Positions 1 to 8,502 of a DNA stretch of 24,830 nt are shown one piece after another. The stretch lies in NCBI GenBank assembly GCA_035291905.1, contig DATDRF010000134.1:1-24830 (forward strand). The letters are read 5' to 3'. The notes below the pieces were generated by a model. The model made no database searches and had not been told where the DNA came from. It was given only the letters and a program-made list of their open reading frames with translations. A program made the position numbers and the translations under genes. Source of the DNA: JACPLA01 sp035291905 (GTDB lineage: Bacteria; Bacteroidota; Ignavibacteria; UBA10030). The number at the start of each line of letters is the position of its first letter. Position 1 is the stretch's first letter.

Positions 1-1
1 G

Positions 2-1078
2 AAGTTCATGGAGGCGGTGGATGATCACCCGGCCTTTACGATTTCTGATGTGAATCTCAAGTTCAACAAGCCGGAGCTGAAAGTCACCATCAATCGCGAA
101 AAAGCCCGCACGATGGGTGTTTCGGTCATGGATATCGCCCAGACCATCCAGCTGGCGCTCAGCGGTCAGCGGTTTGGATACTTCATTCTCGGAGGAAAAC
201 AGTATCAGGTCATCGGTCAAATGACGCGCGAGAACAGGGACGAACCTCTGGACCTGAAATCAATCTTCGTTCGATCTCGTGAAGGACGACTTGTTCAGCT
301 CGACAATCTGGTATCGCTCTCGGAAGAGAGCCGGCCCCCGCAGTTGTACCGATTCAATCGCTACGTTTCAGCGACGGTCAGCGCGGGATTGGCGCCCGGA
401 TACACTCTGGGAGATGGGATCGAGGCCATGGATGAAATTGCCGAAAACATGCTTGATGATTCGTTCCGGACAACCCTGGACGGCGCGTCGCGCGATTTTG
501 TGGAAAGCTCCTCCAGCCTTGTTTTCGCGTTTGTCCTGGCCCTTATACTGATCTACCTCGTTCTCTCAGCACAATTCGAAAGTTTCATCGACCCCTTTGT
601 CATTCTGCTTACCGTGCCCCTTGCTCTTGCAGGTGCAGTGTTCTCCCTTTGGTATTTCGGCCAGACACTGAACATCTTCAGCCAGATCGGTATTATCATG
701 TTGATCGGCCTCGTAACGAAGAACGGTATTCTTATCGTTGAATTCGCAAATCAGCGGAAAGCGGGGGGCTTGTCTGTGGTCAAAGCCGTCGAGGCTGCCG
801 CCGTCGCACGTCTCAGGCCGATTCTTATGACGAGCCTTTCCACGGTCTGCGGATTTCTCCCTGTCGCATTCGCGATCGGAGCGGGATCAGAAAGCAGAGT
901 CTCCATGGGAATTGCTGTCATAGGAGGATTGGTCTTCTCTGGTGCGCTCACCCTTTTCGTCATTCCAGCCATGTATTCATTCCTTTCCCGCGGAACCGGA
1001 AGTGCTGTTGTGGCTGAATCACCGGATGAAAACATACTGCTTGCCGAAGAGCGGGTCCAAGAACCTGTGGCCAAATAG
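2..1078 (+). CDS. RND efflux transporter, inner-membrane subunit (5' truncated by window edge)
   Basis: This is the C-terminal third of a proton-driven resistance-nodulation-division pump of the AcrB/MexB (HAE1) type; full proteins are about 1030-1050 residues. The frame is open to the window edge, so the true start lies upstream and the internal ATG at 8 is not the start. Numbered from that ATG, residues 15-165 are periplasmic porter/docking sequence. Residues 171-325 hold about five membrane helices, including LVLSAQFESF at the start of the second one. GLVTKNGILIVEF carries the lysine (K238) that corresponds to the proton-relay Lys940 of AcrB. The tail after residue 330 is short and hydrophilic. 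It would work with a membrane-fusion protein and an outer-membrane channel; those genes are not visible here. Substrate cannot be told from the sequence. Confidence 0.95.
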   Translation, partial: KFMEAVDDHPAFTISDVNLKFNKPELKVTINREKARTMGVSVMDIAQTIQLALSGQRFGYFILGGKQYQVIGQMTRENRDEPLDLKSIFVRSREGRLVQLDNLVSLSEESRPPQLYRFNRYVSATVSAGLAPGYTLGDGIEAMDEIAENMLDDSFRTTLDGASRDFVESSSSLVFAFVLALILIYLVLSAQFESFIDPFVILLTVPLALAGAVFSLWYFGQTLNIFSQIGIIMLIGLVTKNGILIVEFANQRKAGGLSVVKAVEAAAVARLRPILMTSLSTVCGFLPVAFAIGAGSESRVSMGIAVIGGLVFSGALTLFVIPAMYSFLSRGTGSAVVAESPDENILLAEERVQEPVAK

Positions 1079-1101
1079 CTCCCTGCAAAACACACATCCT
1101 G

Positions 1102-1129
1102 CGGCGCCCTTTGGGCGCCGTTTGTGTTT
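1102..1129 (+). terminator. Rho-independent terminator after the RND gene
   Basis: An 8-bp perfect GC stem (CGGCGCCC / GGGCGCCG, 1102-1109 and 1113-1120) with a TTT loop is followed by TTTGTGTTT. The flanks AAACACA upstream and TGTGTTT downstream can also pair, which would extend the stem around an internal loop. It sits 24 bases after the RND stop codon. Confidence 0.85.
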
Positions 1130-1130
1130 C

Positions 1131-1159
1131 TTGAAGTAGCCTGCACCTTTTCTTATATT
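1131..1159 (+). promoter_or_regulatory. Candidate sigma-70-type promoter for the carboxyltransferase gene
   Basis: TTGAAG (1131-1136) and TATATT (1154-1159) are separated by exactly 17 bases. It lies directly after the preceding terminator and about 45 bases before the ATG at 1204, so placement is sensible. It was found by eye only. Confidence 0.5.
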
Positions 1160-1203
1160 GCTGCTCGACTCCCGAACAAACCTTCCATATCCGAAAACAA
1201 GCC

Positions 1204-2751
1204 ATGCCCAACGATAAGAACAAGCGCCTTGAAGAACTTCGCCAGAAAGCAAGAGAGGGTGGCGGGGAAAAAAGAATTGAGGAACAACACAAGAAGGGTA
1301 AGCTGACAGCGCGAGAACGGATCGACATTCTCCTCGACCCGGGAAGTTTTCAGGAATTAGGGATGCTGGTTCAGCATCGGTCAACGGATTTCGGTTTGGA
1401 AAAGCAGAAATATCTCGGCGATGGAGTGGTGACGGGAATGGGAACAATCGGGGGCAGATCAGTCCTGGTCTTCAGCCAGGATTTTACCATCTTCGGGGGA
1501 TCCCTTTCGGAAGCACATGCCGAAAAAATCTGCAGGATCATGGATCATGCAGTGAAGCTCGGTGTGCCGGTGATAGGGCTGAATGATTCGGGGGGAGCGC
1601 GTATTCAGGAAGGAGTGGTCAGTCTTGGGGGATACGCCGATATCTTTCTGAGGAATACGCTTGCGTCGGGAGTTGTCCCCCAGATCTCGGCGATAATGGG
1701 ACCCTGCGCGGGAGGTGCTGTCTATTCACCCGCCATCACCGATTTTATCCTGATGGTGAAGAACACAAGCTACATGTTTGTCACAGGCCCGAACGTGGTC
1801 AAAACTGTGACACATGAGGATGTCTCCTTCGACAGCCTGGGAGGAGCCGTCACCCACGCGACCAAAAGCGGCGTCGCGCATTTCGCCCTGGAAAACGAAG
1901 TGGAGTGCATCGAGACAATCAAGAAGATCCTGAGTTACATTCCGTCGAACAATGTGGACGATCCCCCCGTTGTCGAAACAGGAGACGAGCCGAATAGGAT
2001 GGATGCACGGCTTGATTCGATCATTCCTGACAATCCCAACAAGCCGTACGACATGAAGGAAGTAATTCGAACCGTTGTCGATCGGGGCGAGTTCCTTGAA
2101 GTGCATGAAATGTACGCTGCGAATATCATTGTCGGATTTGCCCGGCTTGGGGGGCGATCGGTAGGAATCGTGGCAAATCAACCCGCAGTGCTCGCGGGTG
2201 TACTTGATATCGATTCATCGTTGAAGGGGGCCCGATTCGTCCGCTTCTGTGATGCCTTCAACATTCCGCTCGTCATTTTTGAAGACGTTCCGGGTTTCCT
2301 GCCCGGCACGGATCAGGAATGGAGGGGGATCATTAAGCACGGCGCAAAGCTTCTCTACGCATTTTGCGAAGCAACCGTCCCCAGGGTGACTGTCATTACG
2401 AGAAAAGCTTACGGCGGCGCGTATGACGTCATGAATTCCAAACACATCCGGGGCGACTACAATGTGGCCTGGCCCTCGGCGGAGATTGCCGTCATGGGTC
2501 CAAAGGGAGCGGTGGAGATCATTTTCAAAAAGGAGATAGACCGGACGGATAACAAGGAAAAGGCAACGGAAGGGAAAGTGAACGAGTACAGGGAAAAATT
2601 TGCCACACCGTACGTCGCTGCCGAACGCGGGTACATTGACGAGGTCATACTTCCCCGGGAAACACGTCCCAAACTCATCCGAATTCTTCAATTCTTGGAG
2701 AATAAGGTGGACTCCAATCCCAAGAAGAAGCACGGGAACATTCCTCTTTGA
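1204..2751 (+). CDS. pccB: Acyl-CoA carboxylase, carboxyltransferase subunit (propionyl/methylmalonyl-CoA type)
   Basis: This is the 515-residue carboxyltransferase (beta) subunit of a biotin-dependent acyl-CoA carboxylase of the PccB/MmdA family. It moves CO2 between carboxybiotin and an acyl-CoA, most often propionyl-CoA/methylmalonyl-CoA. Length matches the family (about 510-530). The N-terminal half carries ARERIDILLDPGSF, the acyl-CoA-binding stretch LNDSGGARIQEG and the oxyanion-hole motif GPCAGGAVYSPA (about residues 165-176). The C-terminal half carries VPGFLPGTDQE, KAYGGAYDVMNSKH (about 401-414) and the conserved end KKHGNIPL. The ATG at 1204 is the only sensible start but has no clear Shine-Dalgarno sequence. 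No biotin carboxylase, BCCP or decarboxylase membrane subunit is adjacent, so carboxylase and Na+-pumping decarboxylase roles cannot be separated; the gene looks monocistronic. Confidence 0.93.
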   Translation: MPNDKNKRLEELRQKAREGGGEKRIEEQHKKGKLTARERIDILLDPGSFQELGMLVQHRSTDFGLEKQKYLGDGVVTGMGTIGGRSVLVFSQDFTIFGGSLSEAHAEKICRIMDHAVKLGVPVIGLNDSGGARIQEGVVSLGGYADIFLRNTLASGVVPQISAIMGPCAGGAVYSPAITDFILMVKNTSYMFVTGPNVVKTVTHEDVSFDSLGGAVTHATKSGVAHFALENEVECIETIKKILSYIPSNNVDDPPVVETGDEPNRMDARLDSIIPDNPNKPYDMKEVIRTVVDRGEFLEVHEMYAANIIVGFARLGGRSVGIVANQPAVLAGVLDIDSSLKGARFVRFCDAFNIPLVIFEDVPGFLPGTDQEWRGIIKHGAKLLYAFCEATVPRVTVITRKAYGGAYDVMNSKHIRGDYNVAWPSAEIAVMGPKGAVEIIFKKEIDRTDNKEKATEGKVNEYREKFATPYVAAERGYIDEVILPRETRPKLIRILQFLENKVDSNPKKKHGNIPL

Positions 2752-2797
2752 CATCTCTTTAGAAATAGGCAGTTGCCCGATTCATTTCACACCGAGC

Positions 2798-2826
2798 TTG
2801 ATTCTTTTTCTCTTAACGATTATATT
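2798..2826 (+). promoter_or_regulatory. Candidate sigma-70-type promoter for the transglycosylase gene
   Basis: TTGATT (2798-2803) and TATATT (2821-2826) are spaced by 17 bases, ending about 34 bases before the TTG start at 2860. The surrounding sequence is clearly AT-rich compared with the flanking genes. Confidence 0.55.
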
Positions 2827-2843
2827 TAATGAATATCACACAA

Positions 2844-2849
2844 GGGAGG
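2844..2849 (+). promoter_or_regulatory. Ribosome binding site fixing the TTG start
   Basis: GGGAGG lies 10 bases before the TTG at 2860. Starting there yields a full lipoprotein signal peptide, so this site decides the start in favour of an uncommon TTG codon. Confidence 0.7.
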
Positions 2850-2859
2850 CACCGGTACA

Positions 2860-5361
2860 TTGAGAAGAACTCCTATTATTTTTCTCATCTTGTTGTTGGC
2901 TGGTTGTTCCACACAGGAGACAACGAGAACCACAGAGCAGAAGGTTGAAGAGCCCGCCGCGGTTGCCGTAATCCCCGAAGTATTTATTGATACAACACTT
3001 ACAGTAGTCCAATCCGCTGAAGACACAGTTCTTTCCGCGATCGCACTCGGCTCTGATTCCCTCGCAACTCCCGCAGACACGGTTGTTTCCGATGCTGATT
3101 CCTCGTCCACCGATGAGAACGAGATCATCGCTCTTCGGCTGGAGGAGGCTCGTCAATTCTACCTTAGTGCCCTGTCCGCCCAGGAAGCAGGGGATTCCGT
3201 CGCGTGTCAAGAGGGGTTTGAGAAGGCCATCAACGTTCTCAACGAGATAAGCTACTACCCGGCCATTGAGCAGAACAAAGACTTTACCGACCTGAGCACG
3301 AGCCTTATTGAGGATTACGAAAAATACATTCAATCGATTGCCGATCTCGGGCCTGACGCTTCAGTTTTTGCCCTTCGTGAAAAACTGAGCATTGAAGTGG
3401 AAGAAGAGGAAACTGAAGAAACTTCTGAGATTCCAAAAGAAGACATCCCCGGGGTGACCGTACCGTTGCCTTACAATGACTACGTCGAACGTAACGTGAG
3501 CTTCTTCCTTGGAAAGGGAAGAGAGCACATGGAGCGCTGGCTGTATCTGGGAGGAAGATACCTTCCCATGATGAGGCGCATTTTCAAGGAGGAGGGAGTC
3601 CCCGAGGAGCTGATATTTGTGAGCATGCCGGAAAGCGGTCTGCGTACCGATGCCCGTTCGTGGGTTAAGGCAGTCGGCTTGTGGCAGTTCATGGCTGGGA
3701 CCGGCAGAATGTACGGTCTTCGAGCGAACTGGTGGTTTGACGAGCGGAGGGACTTTGAAAAGTCCACCAGGGCTGCGGCGCGGCATCTGAAGGACCTCTA
3801 TGCTGAATTTGGGGATTGGTATCTTGTCCTTGGTGCCTATAATTCGGGTGCAGGAAGAATCTTCCGCGGGATACGCCGGAGCGGCTCAACGGATTTTTGG
3901 GAAATGAGGAAATACCTTCCGCGGCAGACGAGGAACTACGTCCCCCAGTATATTGCAGTGACCCGCATTGCGTTGTTCCCTGAGAAACACGGCTTCAAGG
4001 GGATCGAGGTTGCTGATTCACTTACATACGATGTGGTTTCCATTGATGACTGCATTGATCTTCGGATTCTCGCCGAATGTGCGGGGACCGATCTTGCCGC
4101 CATCAAAAGTCTGAATCCTGAACTGTTGCAGTGGTGCACGCCTCCGGGTGTAACAGGTTACCGGCTGCGCATTCCAAAAGGAACTTCAGAGACTTTCGCT
4201 GTAAACTATTCAAAGATTCCCCCGGAACAAAAAAGGGATTGGGCTGTGCACAAAGTACGAGCGGGCGAAACGCTCTCTCAGATTGCCGGACGATACGGTC
4301 TGACGATTGCCTTGTTGAAGGAGATGAACAGGATCCGGGACGTGCGGAAGCTCTCGGTTGGCTCAACGCTGACTATTCCTCTTCCTTCGGGCCTTATTGA
4401 GGGAAAGGAAAAAGTCCCGTTCGACTATGCTGATAACCGCAAACCGATATCGTTTTCACGGTCTCGTTCATCTTCCGCCGGAAAATCGGCGGCGGCTTTG
4501 GCATCCAAATACGCCGGAGCCAGAGTTCGTTCGACGAAGGGGAAGGAAAGCGTGGAGTATCGCGTGAAACGCGGTGACACGATCGGCCATGTTGCAGAAT
4601 GGTATGGCATCCGGGCAAGCGACATCAGAAACTGGAATGATATTGCCTATGGCAGCCACATCTATCCGGGGCAGAGGTTGGAGATCTGGGTAGATCCCTC
4701 AAAGGCCGACGCATACAAGCGGGTGAACGCGATGTCCTTTGCAGAGAAACAGGCTTCTCTCGACAATGGCAGGGAGAAATCTCCCGCGTCACCGGCGCTA
4801 ACGAGCACGAAAACGGGCGACGGATGGAAGCAATACGTGGTTCGGAATGGAGACAGCCTCGACAAGATTGCGCGTGAACACGGTGTGACGGTCAACGACC
4901 TCAAGAGCTGGAACAAGATTCGGGGGAACAGAATTAACGCTGGACAGTCCATCGACATCTACAGCCAGCCGGAAGAGCGTACAAGGATCATTCCGACGGT
5001 CCCCTCAAGGCCCGGAATTGAAGAACAGAGCGGAAAGGGAGAGGGATCGAAAGATCTTTCGTATCAAGAACATAAGGTCCGGAGGGGAGAGACGCTGTTT
5101 CACATTGCCCGCATGTATAGCACGGATATCGAGACCCTCATTGCGTTGAACGGGCTTACTTCAAGCGCCCTGGCTATCGGGCAAAAATTACGCGTGCCAA
5201 AGAACGGATCAGGAGGATCTATGGTCTATTTTGTACGGAAAGGCGATACATTGTGGGGGATTTCGAAGAAGTATGGCGTCCCTGTCAGTGCACTCGAACG
5301 CGCCAACGACGGCCTTGCCGACCTCAGGGAAGGCGACCGGCTCACCATTCCCTCCCGCTAG
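2860..5361 (+). CDS. mltD: Membrane-bound lytic murein transglycosylase D-like lipoprotein with five LysM domains
   Basis: The product cleaves peptidoglycan glycan strands to 1,6-anhydromuropeptides, probably at the inner face of the outer membrane. Residues 1-16 are a lipoprotein signal with lipobox LLAG-C (Cys16). A low-complexity, Thr/Ser- and acid-rich linker follows, with a helical, TPR-like stretch near 90-160 and a Glu cluster at 179-190. The GH23/SLT domain spans about 210-375: MPESGL holds the likely catalytic Glu258, followed by GLWQFM and the family signature GAYNSGAGRI. Five LysM repeats lie at about 463-507, 566-610, 658-701, 736-779 and 789-831, each with an xVRxGDTL-like start. 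E. coli MltD has only two LysM repeats, so this form is longer (833 residues). It starts with TTG and appears to be a single-gene unit with its own promoter. Confidence 0.92.
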   Translation: MRRTPIIFLILLLAGCSTQETTRTTEQKVEEPAAVAVIPEVFIDTTLTVVQSAEDTVLSAIALGSDSLATPADTVVSDADSSSTDENEIIALRLEEARQFYLSALSAQEAGDSVACQEGFEKAINVLNEISYYPAIEQNKDFTDLSTSLIEDYEKYIQSIADLGPDASVFALREKLSIEVEEEETEETSEIPKEDIPGVTVPLPYNDYVERNVSFFLGKGREHMERWLYLGGRYLPMMRRIFKEEGVPEELIFVSMPESGLRTDARSWVKAVGLWQFMAGTGRMYGLRANWWFDERRDFEKSTRAAARHLKDLYAEFGDWYLVLGAYNSGAGRIFRGIRRSGSTDFWEMRKYLPRQTRNYVPQYIAVTRIALFPEKHGFKGIEVADSLTYDVVSIDDCIDLRILAECAGTDLAAIKSLNPELLQWCTPPGVTGYRLRIPKGTSETFAVNYSKIPPEQKRDWAVHKVRAGETLSQIAGRYGLTIALLKEMNRIRDVRKLSVGSTLTIPLPSGLIEGKEKVPFDYADNRKPISFSRSRSSSAGKSAAALASKYAGARVRSTKGKESVEYRVKRGDTIGHVAEWYGIRASDIRNWNDIAYGSHIYPGQRLEIWVDPSKADAYKRVNAMSFAEKQASLDNGREKSPASPALTSTKTGDGWKQYVVRNGDSLDKIAREHGVTVNDLKSWNKIRGNRINAGQSIDIYSQPEERTRIIPTVPSRPGIEEQSGKGEGSKDLSYQEHKVRRGETLFHIARMYSTDIETLIALNGLTSSALAIGQKLRVPKNGSGGSMVYFVRKGDTLWGISKKYGVPVSALERANDGLADLREGDRLTIPSR

Positions 5362-5400
5362 CACCTCTCGCCCAGTTTACCTCTTCTCATCCATCTTCGA

Positions 5401-5490
5401 CATTCGGAATTCGGCGTTGGATATTGGACATTATCTTGTCCCTGCCTCAAGAGACTACAATATCGAATATCCAACACCCAATGTAGAATG
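5401..5490. repeat. Long imperfect inverted repeat between convergent genes
   Basis: The arms 5401-5433 and 5458-5490 are imperfect reverse complements: about 26 of 33 positions match, including an uninterrupted GTTGGATATT core. The loop is 24 bases. The element lies in the 196-base gap between the convergent transglycosylase and ECF ATPase genes. It could act as a bidirectional terminator or be an intergenic repeat element. No T-tract gives it a clear terminator identity. I see nothing else in the gap. Confidence 0.65.
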
Positions 5491-5557
5491 ATGAAGTGTT
5501 ATGGACAAGTCTGAATTCCGACATCTGCCGGGGCAAATCGGGAGCTGATGTTCTGAA

Positions 5558-6322
5558 TTACGCGCCAGGGTGTGGAATCGGAGAAAGCCCGCAATAGGGT
5601 CGAAGGCGGTGGACAAGGGGTAGGCGGACTCCTGAACGGCGCAGGGGATTCTGATTCCGAACCAGAGCCTCAGGAGCATCGAAGAACGTCGCTTTCCCGT
5701 CATTCAGGATCAACACGCGAGTGCAAATGGGGAGAAACAGTTCGAGATCGTGGGAGACGATAAGAATCGTCTTCCCGCTCTTTTTCAGCACTTTAAACGC
5801 CTCGAGAAGAATGAGTTGCTCGGGCCGAGAGAGATTGACGCTGGGTTCATCGAAAGCGAGGGCGGGAGTATCGGCGGCAACCGCAGAAGCGAGAGTGAGG
5901 AGCTTTCTGTGTGCAAGCGAGAGGTCATAAGGATGTGACTTCGCCTGCTCGTTCAGCTTGAAAAGGCGGAGTGCCTCTTGAGCGCGTTCGCGGGGGTTCT
6001 TTCTTCGAAGGCTCTTTGGTGCGAATTCCGCTTCCTGTAAAACAGTCGACGCAAAGATCTGATGAGCCGGGTTCTGAAAGGTAACACTCACCTCAGCCGC
6101 AAGCCGCGAAGTCGGATGTTTTTGTGTACTAAGCCCGCCCACCGTCACATCGCCCGAGCCGGGACGAACAATCCCGTTCAGGAGCTTCAGGAATGTACTC
6201 TTTCCTGCACCATTCCTTCCGACAATCAGGATTTGTTCGCCAGCCGCGATCCCGACACGGAGATCTCTGAATACCTCGATGTCGTGAGCATATCGGAATG
6301 AAATATTGTCGAATTGTATCAT
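5558..6322 (-). CDS. ecfA2: ECF transporter ATP-binding protein, second copy (degenerate signature motif)
   Basis: This is one of two ABC ATPases powering the energy-coupling-factor importer encoded here, 254 residues from ATG 6322. That start overlaps the stop of the upstream ATPase as ATGA, a hallmark of translational coupling; the frame stays open 23 codons further upstream but inside the neighbour. Motifs: Walker A GRNGAGKST (35-43), Q-loop FQNP (Gln83), Walker B LAFDEP (Asp158, Glu159) and switch His191 in IVSHD. The ABC signature, normally LSGGQ, reads LSLAH (134-138), and the D-loop reads NLSR instead of xxLD. The protein thus keeps its own nucleotide-binding and catalytic residues but offers a poor signature to its partner. 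It is the last gene of the operon. Confidence 0.88.
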   Translation of the reverse strand: MIQFDNISFRYAHDIEVFRDLRVGIAAGEQILIVGRNGAGKSTFLKLLNGIVRPGSGDVTVGGLSTQKHPTSRLAAEVSVTFQNPAHQIFASTVLQEAEFAPKSLRRKNPRERAQEALRLFKLNEQAKSHPYDLSLAHRKLLTLASAVAADTPALAFDEPSVNLSRPEQLILLEAFKVLKKSGKTILIVSHDLELFLPICTRVLILNDGKATFFDAPEALVRNQNPLRRSGVRLPLVHRLRPYCGLSPIPHPGA

Positions 6323-7134
6323 AGGGAAAGAAGCCCCGCCACGCGAGGATGTACCGTGGTTTTTCCCCACTTGCGGACGACCTCGCTCCATTGATTGACG
6401 GGAAGAAGATCGTAGAAAGAGTCAAGGGAATTGAGGAATTGATTCCGCGTTCCTGAAAAAAGAATTGAGCCGCCTTGCATGACGAGAAAAGTATCGGCGA
6501 CCGCAAGGGCGAACTCAATTCCGGAATCGGCGAAGAGAACGGTGGTGGAGCACTTAAGCGAGCGAAGCACGTTTACCATGCGTTGTTGACCGAGACTATC
6601 CAGTGCGTTGACCGGTTCGTCAAGCACAAGGAGCGACGGACGCGCGACAAGGATCGATGCCAGCGCCGTCCTTTGAAGCTCTCCTCCGGAAAGTTGGTGT
6701 GGCCTCCGATTGGCAAGCCGACCGAGGTCAAGACGGGACAATGCTTGTGAGACCCTTTCCCGACGCTCATAACCATCGATCCCCATGTTGTCGAGGGCAA
6801 ATGCTAATTCTTCTTCCACCGTCTCTTTGATTCCAGAGAGTTGAACAGAGGCATCCTGCATCAGGTAACCGACGGACGGGAAGAGCACTTTTTGCGGAAT
6901 CGGTCGAAACTCGTCATCGCCGATTAAAACACTGCCGCTCGCTTTGCCCGTAGTGAATTGAGCTCCGATGATTCCGGAGAGAATCTGAAGCAGGGTTGTC
7001 TTGCCCGCACCCGAAGGGCCCAGGAGTGCTGTACATGACCCGGAGGCAATGTGAACGGAGAGATCCTTCAGCGCGAAGGGTGCCCCATCAAAATACTGAT
7101 AGTGCAGGGACCGTATGCTTACTGAAGGAGCCAT
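6319..7134 (-). CDS. ecfA1: ECF transporter ATP-binding protein, first copy (switch histidine absent)
   Basis: This is the partner ABC ATPase of the importer, 271 residues from ATG 7134. A GTG at 7158 in the same frame would add eight residues; neither start has a strong Shine-Dalgarno sequence, and 7134 fits the family N-terminus better. Motifs: Walker A GPSGAGKTT (39-47), Q-loop Gln93, intact signature LSGGE (148-152), Walker B LLVLDEP (Asp172, Glu173) and an intact D-loop NALD. The H-switch region reads LFADSGIEFAL, which places Ser204 where family members have the catalytic histidine. It overlaps the EcfT gene by 16 bases and the next ATPase by 4. The losses in the two ATPases complement each other, as described in the findings. 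Confidence 0.88.
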   Translation of the reverse strand: MAPSVSIRSLHYQYFDGAPFALKDLSVHIASGSCTALLGPSGAGKTTLLQILSGIIGAQFTTGKASGSVLIGDDEFRPIPQKVLFPSVGYLMQDASVQLSGIKETVEEELAFALDNMGIDGYERRERVSQALSRLDLGRLANRRPHQLSGGELQRTALASILVARPSLLVLDEPVNALDSLGQQRMVNVLRSLKCSTTVLFADSGIEFALAVADTFLVMQGGSILFSGTRNQFLNSLDSFYDLLPVNQWSEVVRKWGKTTVHPRVAGLLSL

Positions 7135-7874
7135 CTGAGAATAATCCAGACGATGCACAAGATGGAAAGTATCAGGAATAACATGCTGACCATGGTCATA
7201 CGGCCGCGTGAAGTCTCATCTCCTCGGAACGAGAGCTTCGCACCGCCATGGAAACCGCGCAGTTCCAGTGCCATGCTCCGGTCGATGCTCTCAACGATCC
7301 CGGAAAGGAGAAGCGGGGAGAGGATGAGGAAGAATGCCTTTGTTCTGGCGAGAATGTTCGCCCTCACCGGAGCTCCCCGTGCCTCTTGGGCAGTGAAGAT
7401 CAGGGAGACCCTGTCCGGAACAGTGTCAATGAAGTGAAGCGTGAGCAGCAGTGTCATCACCAGTTGCACGGGCCAGCCAACGCTCTGGAGGAACTGGGCA
7501 AGCCGGGGGATCGGTGTGGATCCGAAGAAAAGGAGAAGCGACATGGCGATCACGAGCAACCGCATCCCTGTTCGCAACCCGAATGTAACACCCTCACTGG
7601 ACATTGTGAACCCGCCCGGCAGGGGCCACAATGTACCCTCTTTGATCAAAAGTCCGTTCACGATGGTCATGAGGAGGACGACAATCGTAAGATAACTGGC
7701 GAGTGCAGAGGAGCGTCGGCGCGAGGCATCCGAAACCGGTCGGAATGGCCTGAAAGCATAGCGGAACAGCACGAGCAAAAGGAAAAGGACTCCGTTCAAG
7801 TGCCATGGGAGCACAATGGATAAAAGGAGAAGGAAGAGTGTGAGGGAGAGTTTTTCGCCTACGTCAAAGCGCAT
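7119..7874 (-). CDS. ecfT: ECF transporter transmembrane (T) component
   Basis: This is the membrane scaffold that couples the ATPases to the substrate-binding S component, 251 residues from ATG 7874. The open frame runs 89 codons further upstream, but that extension is not membrane-like and lies inside the S-component gene, so 7874 is preferred; it leaves an 11-base overlap with the S gene. Hydrophobic helices lie at about 9-38, 57-75, 100-120, 133-150, 178-198 and 228-248. The two diagnostic coupling-helix motifs of EcfT are present: AQEARGAPV (ARG at 165-167) and ALELRGF (LRG at 205-207). Gene order S-T-A-A with overlapping ends indicates one translationally coupled operon. Confidence 0.88.
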   Translation of the reverse strand: MRFDVGEKLSLTLFLLLLSIVLPWHLNGVLFLLLVLFRYAFRPFRPVSDASRRRSSALASYLTIVVLLMTIVNGLLIKEGTLWPLPGGFTMSSEGVTFGLRTGMRLLVIAMSLLLFFGSTPIPRLAQFLQSVGWPVQLVMTLLLTLHFIDTVPDRVSLIFTAQEARGAPVRANILARTKAFFLILSPLLLSGIVESIDRSMALELRGFHGGAKLSFRGDETSRGRMTMVSMLFLILSILCIVWIILRWLLQ

Positions 7875-8496
7875 AGCTGCGGTCCATCGCTTTGTTGTGG
7901 GGAAGATTGTTCCCGCCTCGGAATCGCTGGAGCAGGCGAATAGGCAGATTGCGGCAAAGAAGAAAGACGAGAATGTACGTGATGGTCTTGTCGACGGGAT
8001 CGGAGGAGAGTCCCTGAAAGAAGACGCTCTGCAGAAGCGTGTTGCCGACGGAGCGAAAATAGAGGACGAGCACATCCGTTCCGGCGAGCATGACGCCGCT
8101 GAACAGATAGGCCGCGATCGGCGCCGAGGCAATGGCGGCAATCACGCCCTGGAGGATTCCGCCAAGCGGAACGATATACCATCTTCGGAACCAGCCGTGG
8201 CTGGCTATGAACCCTGTGAATCCCCCTATGACTGCCGCGACGGGAGCAAAAAAGACCATTGCGGGATTGCCGAACGCTGAGGCGAGAACGTTCGAGATGA
8301 CACCCGCCGAGATCGCCGACCACGGACCGCACAGGACGGCAACGAGAACCGTGCCCACGGAATCAAGGTAGATTGGGAGTTTTAGCGCTGCGGCGAGCTG
8401 GCCGGCGCTGAGGTTCAGCGCTATGCAGAAGGCGACAAAGGGAAGTCCCGCGCCCTCAATCTCCAGTTGAAATTGTTCTCGAACCGTTTTGGTCAT
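7864..8496 (-). CDS. ECF transporter substrate-binding (S) component, substrate unknown
   Basis: This is a small, very hydrophobic protein (210 residues from ATG 8496) with about six predicted membrane helices, first gene of the ECF operon. Such proteins bind a vitamin or similar micronutrient with high affinity and dock onto the T/A/A module. Visible features are LPIYLDSVGTVLVAVLCGP in the second helix region, a loop ending AFGNPAM, and DPVDKTITY before the last helix. An upstream ATG at 8538 is in frame, but the terminator hairpin at 8503-8530 lies between the two, so 8496 is chosen. I cannot assign the substrate. The operon directly follows pyruvate dehydrogenase genes, which use thiamine diphosphate and lipoate, so those are reasonable guesses. 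Confidence 0.8.
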   Translation of the reverse strand: MTKTVREQFQLEIEGAGLPFVAFCIALNLSAGQLAAALKLPIYLDSVGTVLVAVLCGPWSAISAGVISNVLASAFGNPAMVFFAPVAAVIGGFTGFIASHGWFRRWYIVPLGGILQGVIAAIASAPIAAYLFSGVMLAGTDVLVLYFRSVGNTLLQSVFFQGLSSDPVDKTITYILVFLLCRNLPIRLLQRFRGGNNLPHNKAMDRSYAL

Positions 8497-8502
8497 GAGG
8501 AT

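Noticed and set aside
7248..7823. 191-codon open frame opposite EcfT
   Set aside because: Translation is charged and unstructured, while the minus strand gives a membrane protein with both ARG motifs.
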